A stretch of 52,280 nucleotides of DNA from Niveispirillum sp. (GCF_017996735.1 NZ_JAGOGJ010000040.1:1-52280); one strand, 5' to 3'. Positions 18,790 through 27,071 are shown, numbered from the stretch's first letter. Translations and numbers: made by a program. Notes: a model not told the origin generated them from the sequence alone.

Positions 18790-19616
18790 GGTGCAGCATG
18801 TGGCGCATCCCCGCGCGCGGGTCAATCACCTGCTGAACCCACGGCTCTTTACCGCCGTCGGGTATGGCTCCTGTCCGGAAGGGATAACGGTAAGCGGCCC
18901 CGTCGGCGCATCCGGCTGGCGCATGGCGGCAGAGACCTCCCGGTACTGATTTCCACGGAACCTGTGGATAAGTCTGCGGACAAGTGCTGGGTGGCAGGGG
19001 TGGGAGCAAGGGAGTCTGCGGCTTCCAACGCATTGCTCAAAAAATAGGCAGAAAAAATCATACCATTGATTTTATTGATATTTTTGGAAGTCAAGCCGAC
19101 ACGGGATTGTCATGAAGCCCATTCCGGGGCTTGACATCGCAAAAGGGACCCGCGTAGCGCGGCAGATTGTCGGCCTGTGTAAAAAGCTAGGACCATGGGC
19201 GCAGACGGCAGGACGCAATTCGCGCCGGATTGGGACACCAGCCGTTCAGCCGCCTGTTAAGACTTCGTTTACGTGGGCGGCCGGGAGGGGGCCGGTTCTT
19301 AATCTGTGACTGGGTCCCTGCCCTAGGAACCGGGGGGCGGGGAGGGGAAGCGCCGCCTTTATCCCTGGGAATAAAGACCGTCCCCCGGCCGCCATGACCC
19401 CTGATGGTGGATGGCAGCCATGCTCTGCTACCCAACATATCGGATCGAAATGATCAGATGGTTGAAATTCCAGGGATATTGTGCGGTGCAACAAAGAAGT
19501 TGACGAAAAAAGCGGCAAAGTGCATTATAGGGTCCGGATATATTGCGATGCAGCAGGGATGGTCCCGTGCTGCCGCTATCCACTGTTACTGACGACAGAC
19601 AGCAATGGGGATCACG
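18790..19616. other. Gene-free stretch upstream of uvrC and phasin
   Basis: About 827 bp with no open frame I would call a gene. It contains an AT-rich patch (about 19030-19095), a small hairpin AAGCCC/GGGCTT (19115-19132) and a C/G-rich stretch around 19320-19390. The phasin promoter candidate lies near its right end. Short frames inside have no ribosome site and low-complexity translations. It must carry the promoters of uvrC (leftward) and the phasin gene (rightward); an unannotated small RNA is possible but I cannot show one. Confidence 0.5.
19479..19530 (+). promoter_or_regulatory. Candidate phasin promoter with upstream dyad
   Basis: TTGACG (19500-19505) is followed after 18 bp by ATTATA (19524-19529), a plausible sigma-70 type pair, placing the transcription start about 80 bp before the phasin ATG. 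Just upstream is the imperfect dyad TTGTGCGGTGCAACAA (19479-19494). TGCA-containing dyads are the sort of site bound by the PHB-responsive repressor PhaR at phasin genes, so this could be its operator. Predicted by eye only. Confidence 0.4.
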
Positions 19617-20093
19617 ATGGCCACCACCAAGAATCCGTTTCTGGACTTTGATCCGGCGAAGTTCTTCGACATGAACCGCTTCACCGATTTCCAGAAGGCG
19701 TTCGCTGACTTCAAGCTGCCCAGCCCCGATTTCGAGGGCGTGGTCGCCACGCAGCGCCGCAATGTGGAAGCCATCGTTGCCGCCAACCAGCTTGCCATCG
19801 AAGGTTATCAGGCTGTCGCCCGCCGGCAGGCCGAGATCATCCGGCAGTCGCTGGAAGAGACCTCCGCCGTGGTCACCGAACTGCTGACCCCCGGCACCCC
19901 GGAAGACAAGGTGACCAAGCAGGCTGCCCTGGTGAAGGCCTCCTTCGAAAAGGCCTCGGCCAATCTGAAGGAACTGTCTGAACTGGTGGCCAAGTCCAAC
20001 AGCGAAGCGGCCGAAGTGCTGTCCAAGCGCGTCAAGGAAAGCATCGAGGAATTGCAGGGCGTCCTGGCCAAGGTTACGGCCAAGAAGGCCTGA
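19617..20093 (+). CDS. Phasin family protein
   Basis: A 158-residue helical protein of the phasin_2 type, which coats polyhydroxyalkanoate granules. It has the FDPAKFFDMNRFTDFQKAF start and the central block VEAIVAANQLAIEGYQAVARRQAEI. Long amphipathic helices with Ala/Lys/Glu-rich heptads follow (ASFEKASANLKELSELVAKS), ending in a lysine-rich tail. I chose the ATG at 19617, with GGGG 7 nt upstream; the ATG at 19605 has no such site. It is monocistronic, followed by a strong terminator. bdhA at 48934-49716 makes PHB metabolism plausible in this organism, although the PHB synthase is not in view. Confidence 0.9.
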   Translation: MATTKNPFLDFDPAKFFDMNRFTDFQKAFADFKLPSPDFEGVVATQRRNVEAIVAANQLAIEGYQAVARRQAEIIRQSLEETSAVVTELLTPGTPEDKVTKQAALVKASFEKASANLKELSELVAKSNSEAAEVLSKRVKESIEELQGVLAKVTAKKA

Positions 20094-20124
20094 TCCCGTC
20101 CCATCGACGTTGCCGTCAGTTGAA

Positions 20125-20149
20125 GGCCGCCCCTCGGGGCGGCCTTTTT
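20125..20149 (+). terminator. Rho-independent terminator after phasin gene
   Basis: A perfect 9-bp GC stem, GGCCGCCCC (20125-20133) and GGGGCGGCC (20136-20144), with a 2-nt gap and followed by TTTTT, 31 bp after the phasin stop. Confidence 0.9.
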
Positions 20150-20200
20150 CGTTGGGCGGGGTTTTGTCACGCGGCTGGCGCCGTCCCCATGGGGCTGGAA

Positions 20201-20234
20201 AAGAAAAAGGGCCCCGCCATGATGACGGGGCCCT
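20201..20234 (-). terminator. Rho-independent terminator for the HTH/charged-region gene
   Basis: On the minus strand, stem AGGGCCCCG / CGGGGCCCT (20208-20216 with 20226-20234) is followed by TTTTTCTTTT, about 33 bp past the stop of the gene at 20267-21511. Confidence 0.88.
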
Positions 20235-20266
20235 TTAACGCGGCGTGATGCCTGCAATCGACGATA

Positions 20267-21511
20267 TCAGCCCCGGGGCTGCTGCGGCTGCGGCATGTTG
20301 TGACGATAGGCCGGGAAGGGGATGGGACGCGCCTCTTCCTTGCGGCTGGCCGAGATTTCAATCTCCATCCGGGCGATGACCTTGCGCAGCTCGTGCAGCG
20401 CGTCGGTCAGCCCTTGTACGCCGCCCGCCTGGCCCTTCCAGGCCCGATAGGCTTCGGCACAGGCCTTGGCAGCGGCATCCATGCGTTCATCGGCCGGGGT
20501 CGTCGGAACCTCCGCCGCTTCCAGCCGGGACGGATTGCGCTGCTGCTGGCGATAGGGATAGACGACATCCGTCGGGCTGTCCGTCACGAATTGCTCGGGC
20601 GCCGGACGCTCGGCGGCACGGCTCTCGCCCGCGACATTACGGTCGCGGTCGAAATCGCGTGGCGGACGGGCCTCCAGACGGTCCCGCGGCGGACGTTCGC
20701 CGAAACGGTCGCGCTGCGGACCCTGCTGTCCCCCTTGCGGGAAACGCAGATGACCTTGCTGCTGGCGGCGTTCGCCCTGCTGCGCACCCCGATCCTGCCG
20801 GGGTTCGCCCCGGAAGTCGCCGCGCGGCTCACGGTCGCCTCTCGGCTCCCGCGGTTCCCTCGGCTCGCGTGCTTCCTGGCCGAACCGTTCGTTCCGCTCG
20901 GGCCGGGCTTCGCGCGGTTCCCGGGGCGGGCGTGGTTCACGTGCCTCAAAACGCCGTGTCGGCTGTTCGCCCGGACGGCCGCTGTCATGCACCAGCGGGC
21001 TTTCGCGCGACGGTTCGACGCTGGCCGCCTCGGGTGCGGCCGCAACCTCGGGCACCACCGGCGCCGGCGCCACGGCCTGCACCGGTGCCGGCGCGGGGGC
21101 TGCGGGCGCAGGTGCCACGGGCGGTGCCACATTCAGGACCGGCACGTCATCGGCGGGGCGGGCCTCGACCGACCGCGGGGCACGCCGTGGGCGTGGTGTT
21201 TCCACCGGGGTTACGGCCACGGGCGGCGGCGCCGGCTCCACCGCGACGGGCGGCTCGGGCGGGGTATCCGCCGTCTCCTGTCCATCGCTGCTCAACCCGG
21301 CGGCTTCCGCCTTGCGGACGATGTAGGAGATGGCGCTGGGCGTACAGTCGAATTCCCGGGCGATGGCGGACAGGGTAGCCCCCGCCTTATAGCGCTCCAG
21401 GATCCGCGGCCAAGCGGACTGCGGAATACGACCCCGACGCTTCGGGGACTCCGCGTCACCTTCGGTTTCGGCGTTCAAGATATCACTCGGTTGCCAGAGA
21501 GGCTCATGCAT
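20267..21511 (-). CDS. Helix-turn-helix protein with long Arg/Glu/Asp-rich disordered region
   Basis: A 414-residue protein I do not recognise as a named family. Residues about 27-72 form a probable Hin/sigma-region-4-like helix-turn-helix (RYKAGATLSAIAREFDCTPS, then AISYIVRKAEAAGL). A Pro/Ala linker follows (about 75-165). Residues about 180-320 are highly repetitive and charged, with many REPREPRE, RGDRE and RPPRD units, and certainly disordered. A short predicted helical domain (about 345-395, DAAAKACAEAYRAWKGQAG ... LHELRKVIARMEIEI) ends the protein. It is probably DNA-binding, and the Arg-rich middle could also bind RNA or DNA. It stands alone with its own terminator. Antisense frames across it are long only because of base composition. 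Confidence 0.8.
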   Translation of the reverse strand: MHEPLWQPSDILNAETEGDAESPKRRGRIPQSAWPRILERYKAGATLSAIAREFDCTPSAISYIVRKAEAAGLSSDGQETADTPPEPPVAVEPAPPPVAVTPVETPRPRRAPRSVEARPADDVPVLNVAPPVAPAPAAPAPAPVQAVAPAPVVPEVAAAPEAASVEPSRESPLVHDSGRPGEQPTRRFEAREPRPPREPREARPERNERFGQEAREPREPREPRGDREPRGDFRGEPRQDRGAQQGERRQQQGHLRFPQGGQQGPQRDRFGERPPRDRLEARPPRDFDRDRNVAGESRAAERPAPEQFVTDSPTDVVYPYRQQQRNPSRLEAAEVPTTPADERMDAAAKACAEAYRAWKGQAGGVQGLTDALHELRKVIARMEIEISASRKEEARPIPFPAYRHNMPQPQQPRG

Positions 21512-21811
21512 GATGCAGCGGATTCACAGTCGCAGGCAGTCCTGTCGCATAAGCAGGCCTTTTGCTGGGACCCGCGGGTCACGGCTTGCCATACGAAAGG
21601 GGCTGCCAGGATTTGTGGACTCAGATATGGGGGAATTGTTTTCGAAATGAAAGAGAAACTGCGCAGGAAAGCCAAAAAAACCGGTCGGCGCGTCACGACC
21701 GGAACGGTTGGGTAACGAAATCACCGGCCCCGCCGCTGGCCGTGCTTGCAGGGCGATGCGGCTTGCGGCACAGTCCGCGCAGTTTCATCCCGTTGCAACG
21801 GATATGCCCGC

Positions 21812-22453
21812 ATGTTGCCCTTCCGTCCGGTCGCCCGCGCCGTCGGTGCGCTTTCCCTCGCCACCCTTCTCGCCGTCTCGCCGGCGCTGTCGGCGCCGTC
21901 CAAGGGACCCTGCTACTCGGTACAGGAATTCGCGGCCGAACAGGGCATCCGGCTGCACACGGAACTGATGGTGGTGGGCCTGACCTGCCAACATATGGAC
22001 GTCAAGGGTGAACCCAGCCTGTTCAATCAGTACAAGATGTTCACCCTTAAACATCAGGCCCGCATCCAGCAGTGGGAAAAGACCCTCGTCGCCTATTTCA
22101 AGCGGACGACCAGTGGCAACCCGACACGTGGCTTCGACAGTTTCCGGACCCGTCTGGCCAATGAAACCTCACAGCGCGCCATCGCGCTGACGACGCCGGT
22201 CTTCTGCGGGACGCATGCGCCGGTGGTCGCGGCGGCAATGGCGGCCAGCCTGGAGGAGATCGAACGTGGCCTGTCGCCCGATGCGGCCGGCGTGCGCATG
22301 GCGAATGCCCCGCGCTGCGACAAACCGGCGCCGACCATTCTGATGGCCGACGCGGCGGCGGCGGCGAATGCCGTACCGGCCCGTTCCCCGGCCGCCGTGT
22401 CCGGTGCCGCCGCCGGTGCCGCCAAGACCAAGGCCAAAAGTTCAGCGCCCTGA
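21812..22453 (+). CDS. Secreted hypothetical protein with four cysteines
   Basis: The ATG at 21812 gives a clear signal peptide (MLPFRPVARAVGALSLATLL, cut after ...SPALSA), so I prefer it to the longer upstream frame. The mature part of about 180 residues has four Cys (GPCYS, LTCQH, VFCGT, APRCDK), enough for two disulfides in the periplasm. It seems helical (FNQYKMFTLKHQARIQQWEKT) and ends in an Ala-rich, Lys-containing tail. I do not recognise the family. It lies 6 bp from the convergent MBL gene and appears monocistronic. Confidence 0.78.
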   Translation: MLPFRPVARAVGALSLATLLAVSPALSAPSKGPCYSVQEFAAEQGIRLHTELMVVGLTCQHMDVKGEPSLFNQYKMFTLKHQARIQQWEKTLVAYFKRTTSGNPTRGFDSFRTRLANETSQRAIALTTPVFCGTHAPVVAAAMAASLEEIERGLSPDAAGVRMANAPRCDKPAPTILMADAAAAANAVPARSPAAVSGAAAGAAKTKAKSSAP

Positions 22454-22459
22454 GTGTGA

Positions 22460-23542
22460 TCAGGGTGGGGTGAACAGCCAGGCGCCGTCATCCGGGCGAT
22501 GATGGCGCCGCAAACGGCCCTGTTCGACCAGATGGTTGAGATGGGCCAGGGCCTCGCCCGTGGCAAAGGTCATCTGGTGGGTGTCCAGGGTGCGGTTGAA
22601 CATGGCGCGGGTGATCTGCGCCACGGTCCGGCCGCCATTGGCGCAGTCCCGTTCCGCATCGGCCAGCCGCTCCTCATGGTGGCGCAGCAATTCATCAATG
22701 CGGCCGTGCAGTTCCTGAAAGATCGGCCCGTGCGAGGGCAGGACCAGGGTGTCCGCCGGCAATTCGCGCAGCCGCCGCAAACCATCCAGGAATTCCGCCA
22801 GCGGGTCGGCGTACGGTTCGGCGGGCCAGACGCTGACATTGGGGCTGATGCGCGGCAGCACCATGTCCCCAGCGATCAGGACGGCGCCATCGGCGCGGTA
22901 CAGGCAGGCATGTTCGGGGGAATGCCCGCCCGACGTGATGATGCTCCAGTCATGGTCGCCGATGCGCAGACGCTGGCCGCCCGACAGCCGGTTGAAGCAG
23001 GCCGGAACCACCGGCACGCCACGGGCATAGGCGTTCCCCCGCGCCGTCAGGGCGGCCAGCACCGGTCCGTCCAGCGCCATGGCGCTATAGAATTTGCGGC
23101 CCGCCTCGGCGTTCTCCTCCGAACTGTCCAGGCACAGCATGCGCGCCAGAAGCCATTCGGAACGTGTCATGTACAGGGGCGCGTTGAAGCGCCGACATAG
23201 CCAGTCCGCCAGCCCGATATGGTCGGGATGAAAATGGGTGACGATCACCCGCCGAACCGGGGCATCGCCGAGCAAATCGGCTGCGACTTTTTCCCACAGG
23301 CTGCGGGTCAGGCTGCTGGCGACGCCCGTATCGACCAATGTCCAGGCGGCATCGCCATTTTCCAGCCGGTCGGCCAGCACCCAGACATTGATATGGTTCA
23401 ACTGGAACGGCAGGGGCAGGCGAATCCCCCAGACTCCGGGGGCGGCCTGGGTGATTTGCGGGTCGGGAACGGTCGGGGACGGTGCGGTCACGGTCGATCG
23501 GACCTTTCTTGAAAGCAGGGACCAGGATAAATCCGCGAACAT
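22460..23542 (-). CDS. MBL-fold metallo-hydrolase
   Basis: A 360-residue metallo-beta-lactamase-fold protein. The metal site HxHxDH is present as THFHPDHIG (His103, His105, Asp107, His108). Further ligands lie in GGHSPEH (third His), AGDMVLP (Asp) and LPSHGP (last His). The C-terminal helical part (about 265-355, HHEERLADAERDCANG ...) resembles the MBL-associated C-terminal domain of glyoxalase II-like/LACTB2-like hydrolases. The substrate is not evident; a thioester or lactone is likely. The start is uncertain: the first 17 residues look extraneous and a GTG at 23491 would begin just before the conserved part. Confidence 0.9.
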   Translation of the reverse strand: MFADLSWSLLSRKVRSTVTAPSPTVPDPQITQAAPGVWGIRLPLPFQLNHINVWVLADRLENGDAAWTLVDTGVASSLTRSLWEKVAADLLGDAPVRRVIVTHFHPDHIGLADWLCRRFNAPLYMTRSEWLLARMLCLDSSEENAEAGRKFYSAMALDGPVLAALTARGNAYARGVPVVPACFNRLSGGQRLRIGDHDWSIITSGGHSPEHACLYRADGAVLIAGDMVLPRISPNVSVWPAEPYADPLAEFLDGLRRLRELPADTLVLPSHGPIFQELHGRIDELLRHHEERLADAERDCANGGRTVAQITRAMFNRTLDTHQMTFATGEALAHLNHLVEQGRLRRHHRPDDGAWLFTPP

Positions 23543-23678
23543 AATCGTTCAGAAGACATAGGACAAATGACCGGGATTTGCCATGCCGGTGGCATTGTCA
23601 TCAAACAGTGATCGCAACCGTCATCATCGGCGGTGTAGAGCGCGGCCCGTCGATGCCTGTGTGCAAGGGACGCGGAAA

Positions 23679-23864
23679 ATGCATGAGCAAACTGGCGTAA
23701 TCATTGAAATTGAAGAAGAAGCGCTGGGTCTGCTGGTGCACGGGGATGATGATCTCGTGTTCCACGCGGTCCATCCAGCCGTGCAGCGTCTGCATGGCAA
23801 GCGCTTCAATGATGGTGTCGCGGCGCGGCGCGAAGCGATGAAAGCCTTCCGCAGCGCGGCGTAG
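23679..23864 (+). CDS. Small acidic hypothetical protein
   Basis: A 61-residue frame starting at an ATG with an upstream purine stretch (GGGACGCGGAAA). The product begins MHEQTGVIIEIEEEALGLLV, then continues with GDDDLVFHAVHPAVQRLHGK and a basic C-terminus. Its balanced composition, beta-then-helix pattern and strong acidic block argue for a real protein, against the Arg/Pro-rich look of spurious frames in this genome. The family is unknown. The frame extends upstream to 23583 but those residues look random. Confidence 0.5.
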   Translation: MHEQTGVIIEIEEEALGLLVHGDDDLVFHAVHPAVQRLHGKRFNDGVAARREAMKAFRSAA

Positions 23865-24095
23865 AACAAACGCAAATTCTCCGGCATGATTGTTTAGCCA
23901 TATGGGCTAGTATGTTTGTCCACCAAGTTGCCACCTTGAGTCGGCAGCACAATTTCTGTAAGTCTGGTGTGGACGGATGCCGCTGGGTTTTCCCCGGGCG
24001 TCCGTGACAGAACAGGTCGCCGCCGGGATCTTCGCCTGAATCCAGGTCCCGACGCAAAAGGTGATCGCCCCAAGGGCCCATAAGGAGAATGAAAG

Positions 24096-25160
24096 ATGAA
24101 ACTGCACCATTTGCTGATGGGAACCGCATTGGCTCTCGTGCTGCCCATGGTCGCTTCGGCACAAACTCTGCCGGAAGGTCCCTATATCGGGTCCCAGATC
24201 GGCGTGAACTGGCTGCAGGATCTGGACTTTAAGACGGCCACGACCACCAACAAGGTCAAGTCGAAGGAAAGCATCGCCGCCGTGTTCGAAGGTGGCTATC
24301 AGTTTGGCGACGGCCTGCGCCTGGGTATCGAGGGTGGGTATTCCCTGCATCAGGTCGACAAGATCAGCCCGGCCCTGGGCAATCCGATCGGTGACACCAC
24401 CACCTTCACCCTGATGGGTGTGGTCCAGAAGGAATTCGACACGGGTTCGGCGTTCCGTCCCTATGTCGCCGCCGGTCTGGGCTGGGGCTGGGTTGACACC
24501 GACAATGTCGGTCCGGTCTTCACCGCGCCCTACTATTCCAACGCCGCGCAGGACAATTTCGCTTACCAGTTGGGCGCCGGCGTTGCCTACGCTCTGTCGC
24601 CGGGTCTGGATCTGACCATCGGCTATCGTTATCAGGGCATCGACGACCTGAAGTTCAAGAACGAGAACCCGGTCTACAAGACGAACTACAGCTCGCACAG
24701 CGTGCTGATCGGCGTGCGCACCGTGTTCGGCTCGGTCCAGGAAAAGCCGGCCCAGGCCACCACGGTCGTTGCGCCGCCCCCGCCGCCGCCGCCCCCGCCG
24801 CCGCCGGCCCCGGTTGCTGCGCCGACCATCACCCGCAACTTCACGGTCTTCTTCGACTGGGATCGTTCGGTTCTGTCGGCTGACGCGCAGCAGGTTCTGC
24901 AGAACGTGGCCCGCGACGCCAAGGCTGGTAAGATCGTTCAGATCAACGTTGCCGGCCATGCCGACACGTCGGGTCCGTCCGATTATAACCAGAAGCTGTC
25001 GCAGCGCCGCGCCGAGGCTGTGCGTGAGTATCTGGTCAGCCAGGGCCTGCCGGCCAATCAGGTGGCCGTGGAAGCCAAGGGTGAGACGGATCTGCTGGTC
25101 CCGACCGCCGATGGCGTCCGTGAGCCGTCGAACCGTCGCGCCGTCATCGTTTTCCCCTGA
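24096..25160 (+). CDS. OmpA/OprF-like outer membrane porin
   Basis: A 354-residue outer membrane protein with an excellent ribosome site (AAGGAG, 9 nt upstream). A signal peptide (MKLHHLLMGTALALVLPMVA, cut after SA) precedes an eight-stranded beta-barrel domain (about 24-215, alternating strands with aromatic girdles, e.g. YVAAGLGWGWVDTDN). A Pro-rich linker of eleven prolines follows (about 227-240). The C-terminal OmpA domain (about 245-354) has FFDWDRSVLS, VAGHADTSG and LSQRRAEAVREYLV, which bind peptidoglycan. It probably anchors the outer membrane to the wall. It is monocistronic with a strong terminator, and the 230-bp leader without another gene suggests a long 5' UTR. Confidence 0.95.
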   Translation: MKLHHLLMGTALALVLPMVASAQTLPEGPYIGSQIGVNWLQDLDFKTATTTNKVKSKESIAAVFEGGYQFGDGLRLGIEGGYSLHQVDKISPALGNPIGDTTTFTLMGVVQKEFDTGSAFRPYVAAGLGWGWVDTDNVGPVFTAPYYSNAAQDNFAYQLGAGVAYALSPGLDLTIGYRYQGIDDLKFKNENPVYKTNYSSHSVLIGVRTVFGSVQEKPAQATTVVAPPPPPPPPPPPAPVAAPTITRNFTVFFDWDRSVLSADAQQVLQNVARDAKAGKIVQINVAGHADTSGPSDYNQKLSQRRAEAVREYLVSQGLPANQVAVEAKGETDLLVPTADGVREPSNRRAVIVFP

Positions 25161-25212
25161 TCGGGAACGCATGATCCCCGCCGGTCCCCTGGGGCCGGTG
25201 GGGCGCAACGAA

Positions 25213-25243
25213 AAAGGGCCGCTGGTAACAGCGGCCCTTTTTT
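25213..25243 (+). terminator. Rho-independent terminator after OmpA-like gene
   Basis: Perfect 12-bp stem AAAGGGCCGCTG / CAGCGGCCCTTT with loop GTAA, followed by a T-tract. It lies about 50 bp after the stop and could also serve the opposing regulator gene. Confidence 0.9.
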
Positions 25244-25293
25244 ACTTTGATGGTTGGATTTTTATTTTAAATTGATGCTGTTTTACGTTCCGA

Positions 25294-25965
25294 TCACGCC
25301 ATCGGCGCGATGCCATGTTCCATGGCCCAGATCGCCGCCTGGGTCCGGTTGCCTGCATTGATTTTCCGCATCGCGTTCTTGAAATGCATCTTCACGGTGC
25401 TTTCCGTGATGGACAGGCGCCGGGCGATGGCCTTGTTGGAATGGCCGCTGATGACACAGGCCAGGATCTGGGTTTCCCGCGGGGACAGATCGGCGCCGCC
25501 GCCTTCCCCATTGGTTTCCGTGGCCGTGGCCATGGGGGCTGGCGCCTGGCCCAGCCCCTGTGTCGCGGCGGCCGGATAGACCGCCTGGCCCAGCAGGATC
25601 AGGCGGACGGCCCGCAATACCGCGTTGAAGGATGCCGCTTTCGACACATGCCCATGGGCGCCGGCCGCCAGACTGCGGTTCAGCGATGCCTGCGACAGGT
25701 CGGCGCTCAGCACCAGCAGGCGTGCATCCGGCGCGGCATTGCGCAGTCTTTGCAGGGGATCGGCATCATCCGACCGGTCCAGGCCCGATGGATCGGCGAT
25801 GATCAGGGCCGGCGGGGCAAGCGGCGCCTGCGCAAGGGCCTGTTCCGCTATGGAAAGCGAAGGAAGCGGCGACTCCACTTGCATGCCCTCCTCTTCCAGG
25901 AGGGCGGCCAGGGCGGCACTGAACAATTGGTCATGATCGACCAGCATCACGGAACCGGATGTCAT
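25294..25965 (-). CDS. NarL/FixJ-type response regulator (LuxR C-terminal HTH)
   Basis: A 223-residue regulator. The ATG at 25965 has a GGGG-rich ribosome site and starts right before the receiver; the longer frame adds unrelated residues. The receiver keeps the acidic pair (Asp10/Asp12 in VDHD), phospho-site Asp58 (IIADPSG), Ser87 and Lys109 (HVSKA). The C-terminal LuxR HTH (about 155-215) has LSPRETQILACVISGHSNKA and ITESTVKMHFKNAMRKINAG. It should bind DNA as a phosphorylation-controlled dimer. No histidine kinase is adjacent. It is divergent from a paralogous regulator across an AT-rich spacer, so the two may control each other. Confidence 0.92.
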   Translation of the reverse strand: MTSGSVMLVDHDQLFSAALAALLEEEGMQVESPLPSLSIAEQALAQAPLAPPALIIADPSGLDRSDDADPLQRLRNAAPDARLLVLSADLSQASLNRSLAAGAHGHVSKAASFNAVLRAVRLILLGQAVYPAAATQGLGQAPAPMATATETNGEGGGADLSPRETQILACVISGHSNKAIARRLSITESTVKMHFKNAMRKINAGNRTQAAIWAMEHGIAPMA

Positions 25966-26296
25966 CCCCGCATACCCCCTTCGATTCAGCCCATTCCCAT
26001 CGCCGCTGAACCAGGCGCATGCCGCATCCGACGGGAATTTTTCCCACGATTCCAAGCCTTTTGGGCCTGACGCTGAAATTTTAGTTAAAATACAATCGAT
26101 AGATCGACGGACGAAGTAACCCTAAAGGATAAAAGCTTCGAAATTCGATCTAATTTCATAACAACTCGGTTGCTTTGAAGAATATAAACAGATTCTGGAT
26201 CAATTGACCAGAAGGAGGTTGCGAGAAGACTTAATCCGTATGAATATGTACGGGAGGTTAACGTTCGGGCGGCAGGCCCAATTGCTGGAGGTCACG
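25966..26296. promoter_or_regulatory. AT-rich divergent regulatory region between two NarL-type regulators
   Basis: A 331-bp spacer whose middle (about 26070-26210) is strikingly AT-rich against the surrounding GC-rich DNA. It contains the small dyad ATCGATAGATCGA (about 26095-26107) and a perfect Shine-Dalgarno-like AAGGAGG (26212-26218) with no well-spaced start codon behind it. It must hold the promoters of both regulators. No gene is visible in it. Confidence 0.6.
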
Positions 26297-27049
26297 ATGA
26301 CCATCGCTGTGCGCCGGGGCGGTCACCCGCTGCGTGTTGTGACCATGGATAATTATGTGCGTCCCTCCGGGATTGATGTTGTTTCCGGTGTGCGCCGCCG
26401 TTGTTTCCTGATCATCGATCCGCAGGCGCTGGTCCGTCACGGTCTGGCCCTGACGCTCGCATCCATGCATGATGGTGCGCAGACTTGGCAGGCGGGAACG
26501 CCGGTGGAGGCGCTGGCCATTCTGGCGCAGGCGACCAGCGTTCCCGATGTCGTGCTGATGGACGCGGATGGCCTGGGGCCGGAGCGGATGGCGGTCGTGG
26601 CCGATTTCCTGGGGCGGCTGCAGGGTATTCCCGCCATCATCATGTCATCCGCCTTCACCCCGGCGGAAACGCGGACCCTTTTGACCGCCGGTGCCGCCGC
26701 CTGCCTGTTGAAAAGCGATCCCAGCGCCGTCCTGGCGGAGGCTGTCTCGCTGGCCCTGACCCGCGAGGGCTATGTCCAGATGCCCTATGCCATGCTGACG
26801 CCATCGGTCGTGGTCCCGGCGGCGGAGGATCAGGCCGATTTTGCGTCGGTGTCCCGGTTGACCAACCGTCAGCGCGATATTTTCCGTCTGCTGCTGTCCG
26901 GCTGCTCCAACAAGGAGATTGCCCGGCAACTGGGCGTGCTGGAAGGCACGGTGAAGGTCCATGTCCGCGCCATGATGCAGAAGCTGGGCGCGCGTAACCG
27001 GACACAGATTGCCATCTTGGCGGCCCGCACGGGTTTCCGCGCCGACTGA
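26297..27049 (+). CDS. NarL/FixJ-type response regulator with atypical receiver
   Basis: A 250-residue protein with GGAGG placed 5 nt before the ATG at 26297; in-frame TTG/ATG codons as far up as 26204 are alternatives. After a 35-residue basic leader, the receiver has Asp41 followed by Pro (LIIDPQ), where a second acidic residue is usual. The phospho-site candidate is Asp89 (VVLMDADG), with Ser117/118 and Lys139 (CLLKSDP) also kept. The LuxR HTH (about 188-245) is intact: LTNRQRDIFRLLLSGCSNKE and LEGTVKVHVRAMMQKLGARN. The incomplete acidic pair may weaken Mg2+ binding, so it may act with little or no phosphorylation. No partner kinase is nearby. Confidence 0.92.
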   Translation: MTIAVRRGGHPLRVVTMDNYVRPSGIDVVSGVRRRCFLIIDPQALVRHGLALTLASMHDGAQTWQAGTPVEALAILAQATSVPDVVLMDADGLGPERMAVVADFLGRLQGIPAIIMSSAFTPAETRTLLTAGAAACLLKSDPSAVLAEAVSLALTREGYVQMPYAMLTPSVVVPAAEDQADFASVSRLTNRQRDIFRLLLSGCSNKEIARQLGVLEGTVKVHVRAMMQKLGARNRTQIAILAARTGFRAD

Positions 27050-27071
27050 CCCTGTCGGGTGCCGTCTGCCT

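Noticed and set aside
18849..19094. 81-residue minus-strand frame upstream of uvrC
   Set aside because: No ribosome site and composition changes half-way; more likely uvrC promoter region.
19112..19309. 65-residue plus-strand frame in the gene-free stretch
   Set aside because: No ribosome site, low-complexity and Arg-rich.
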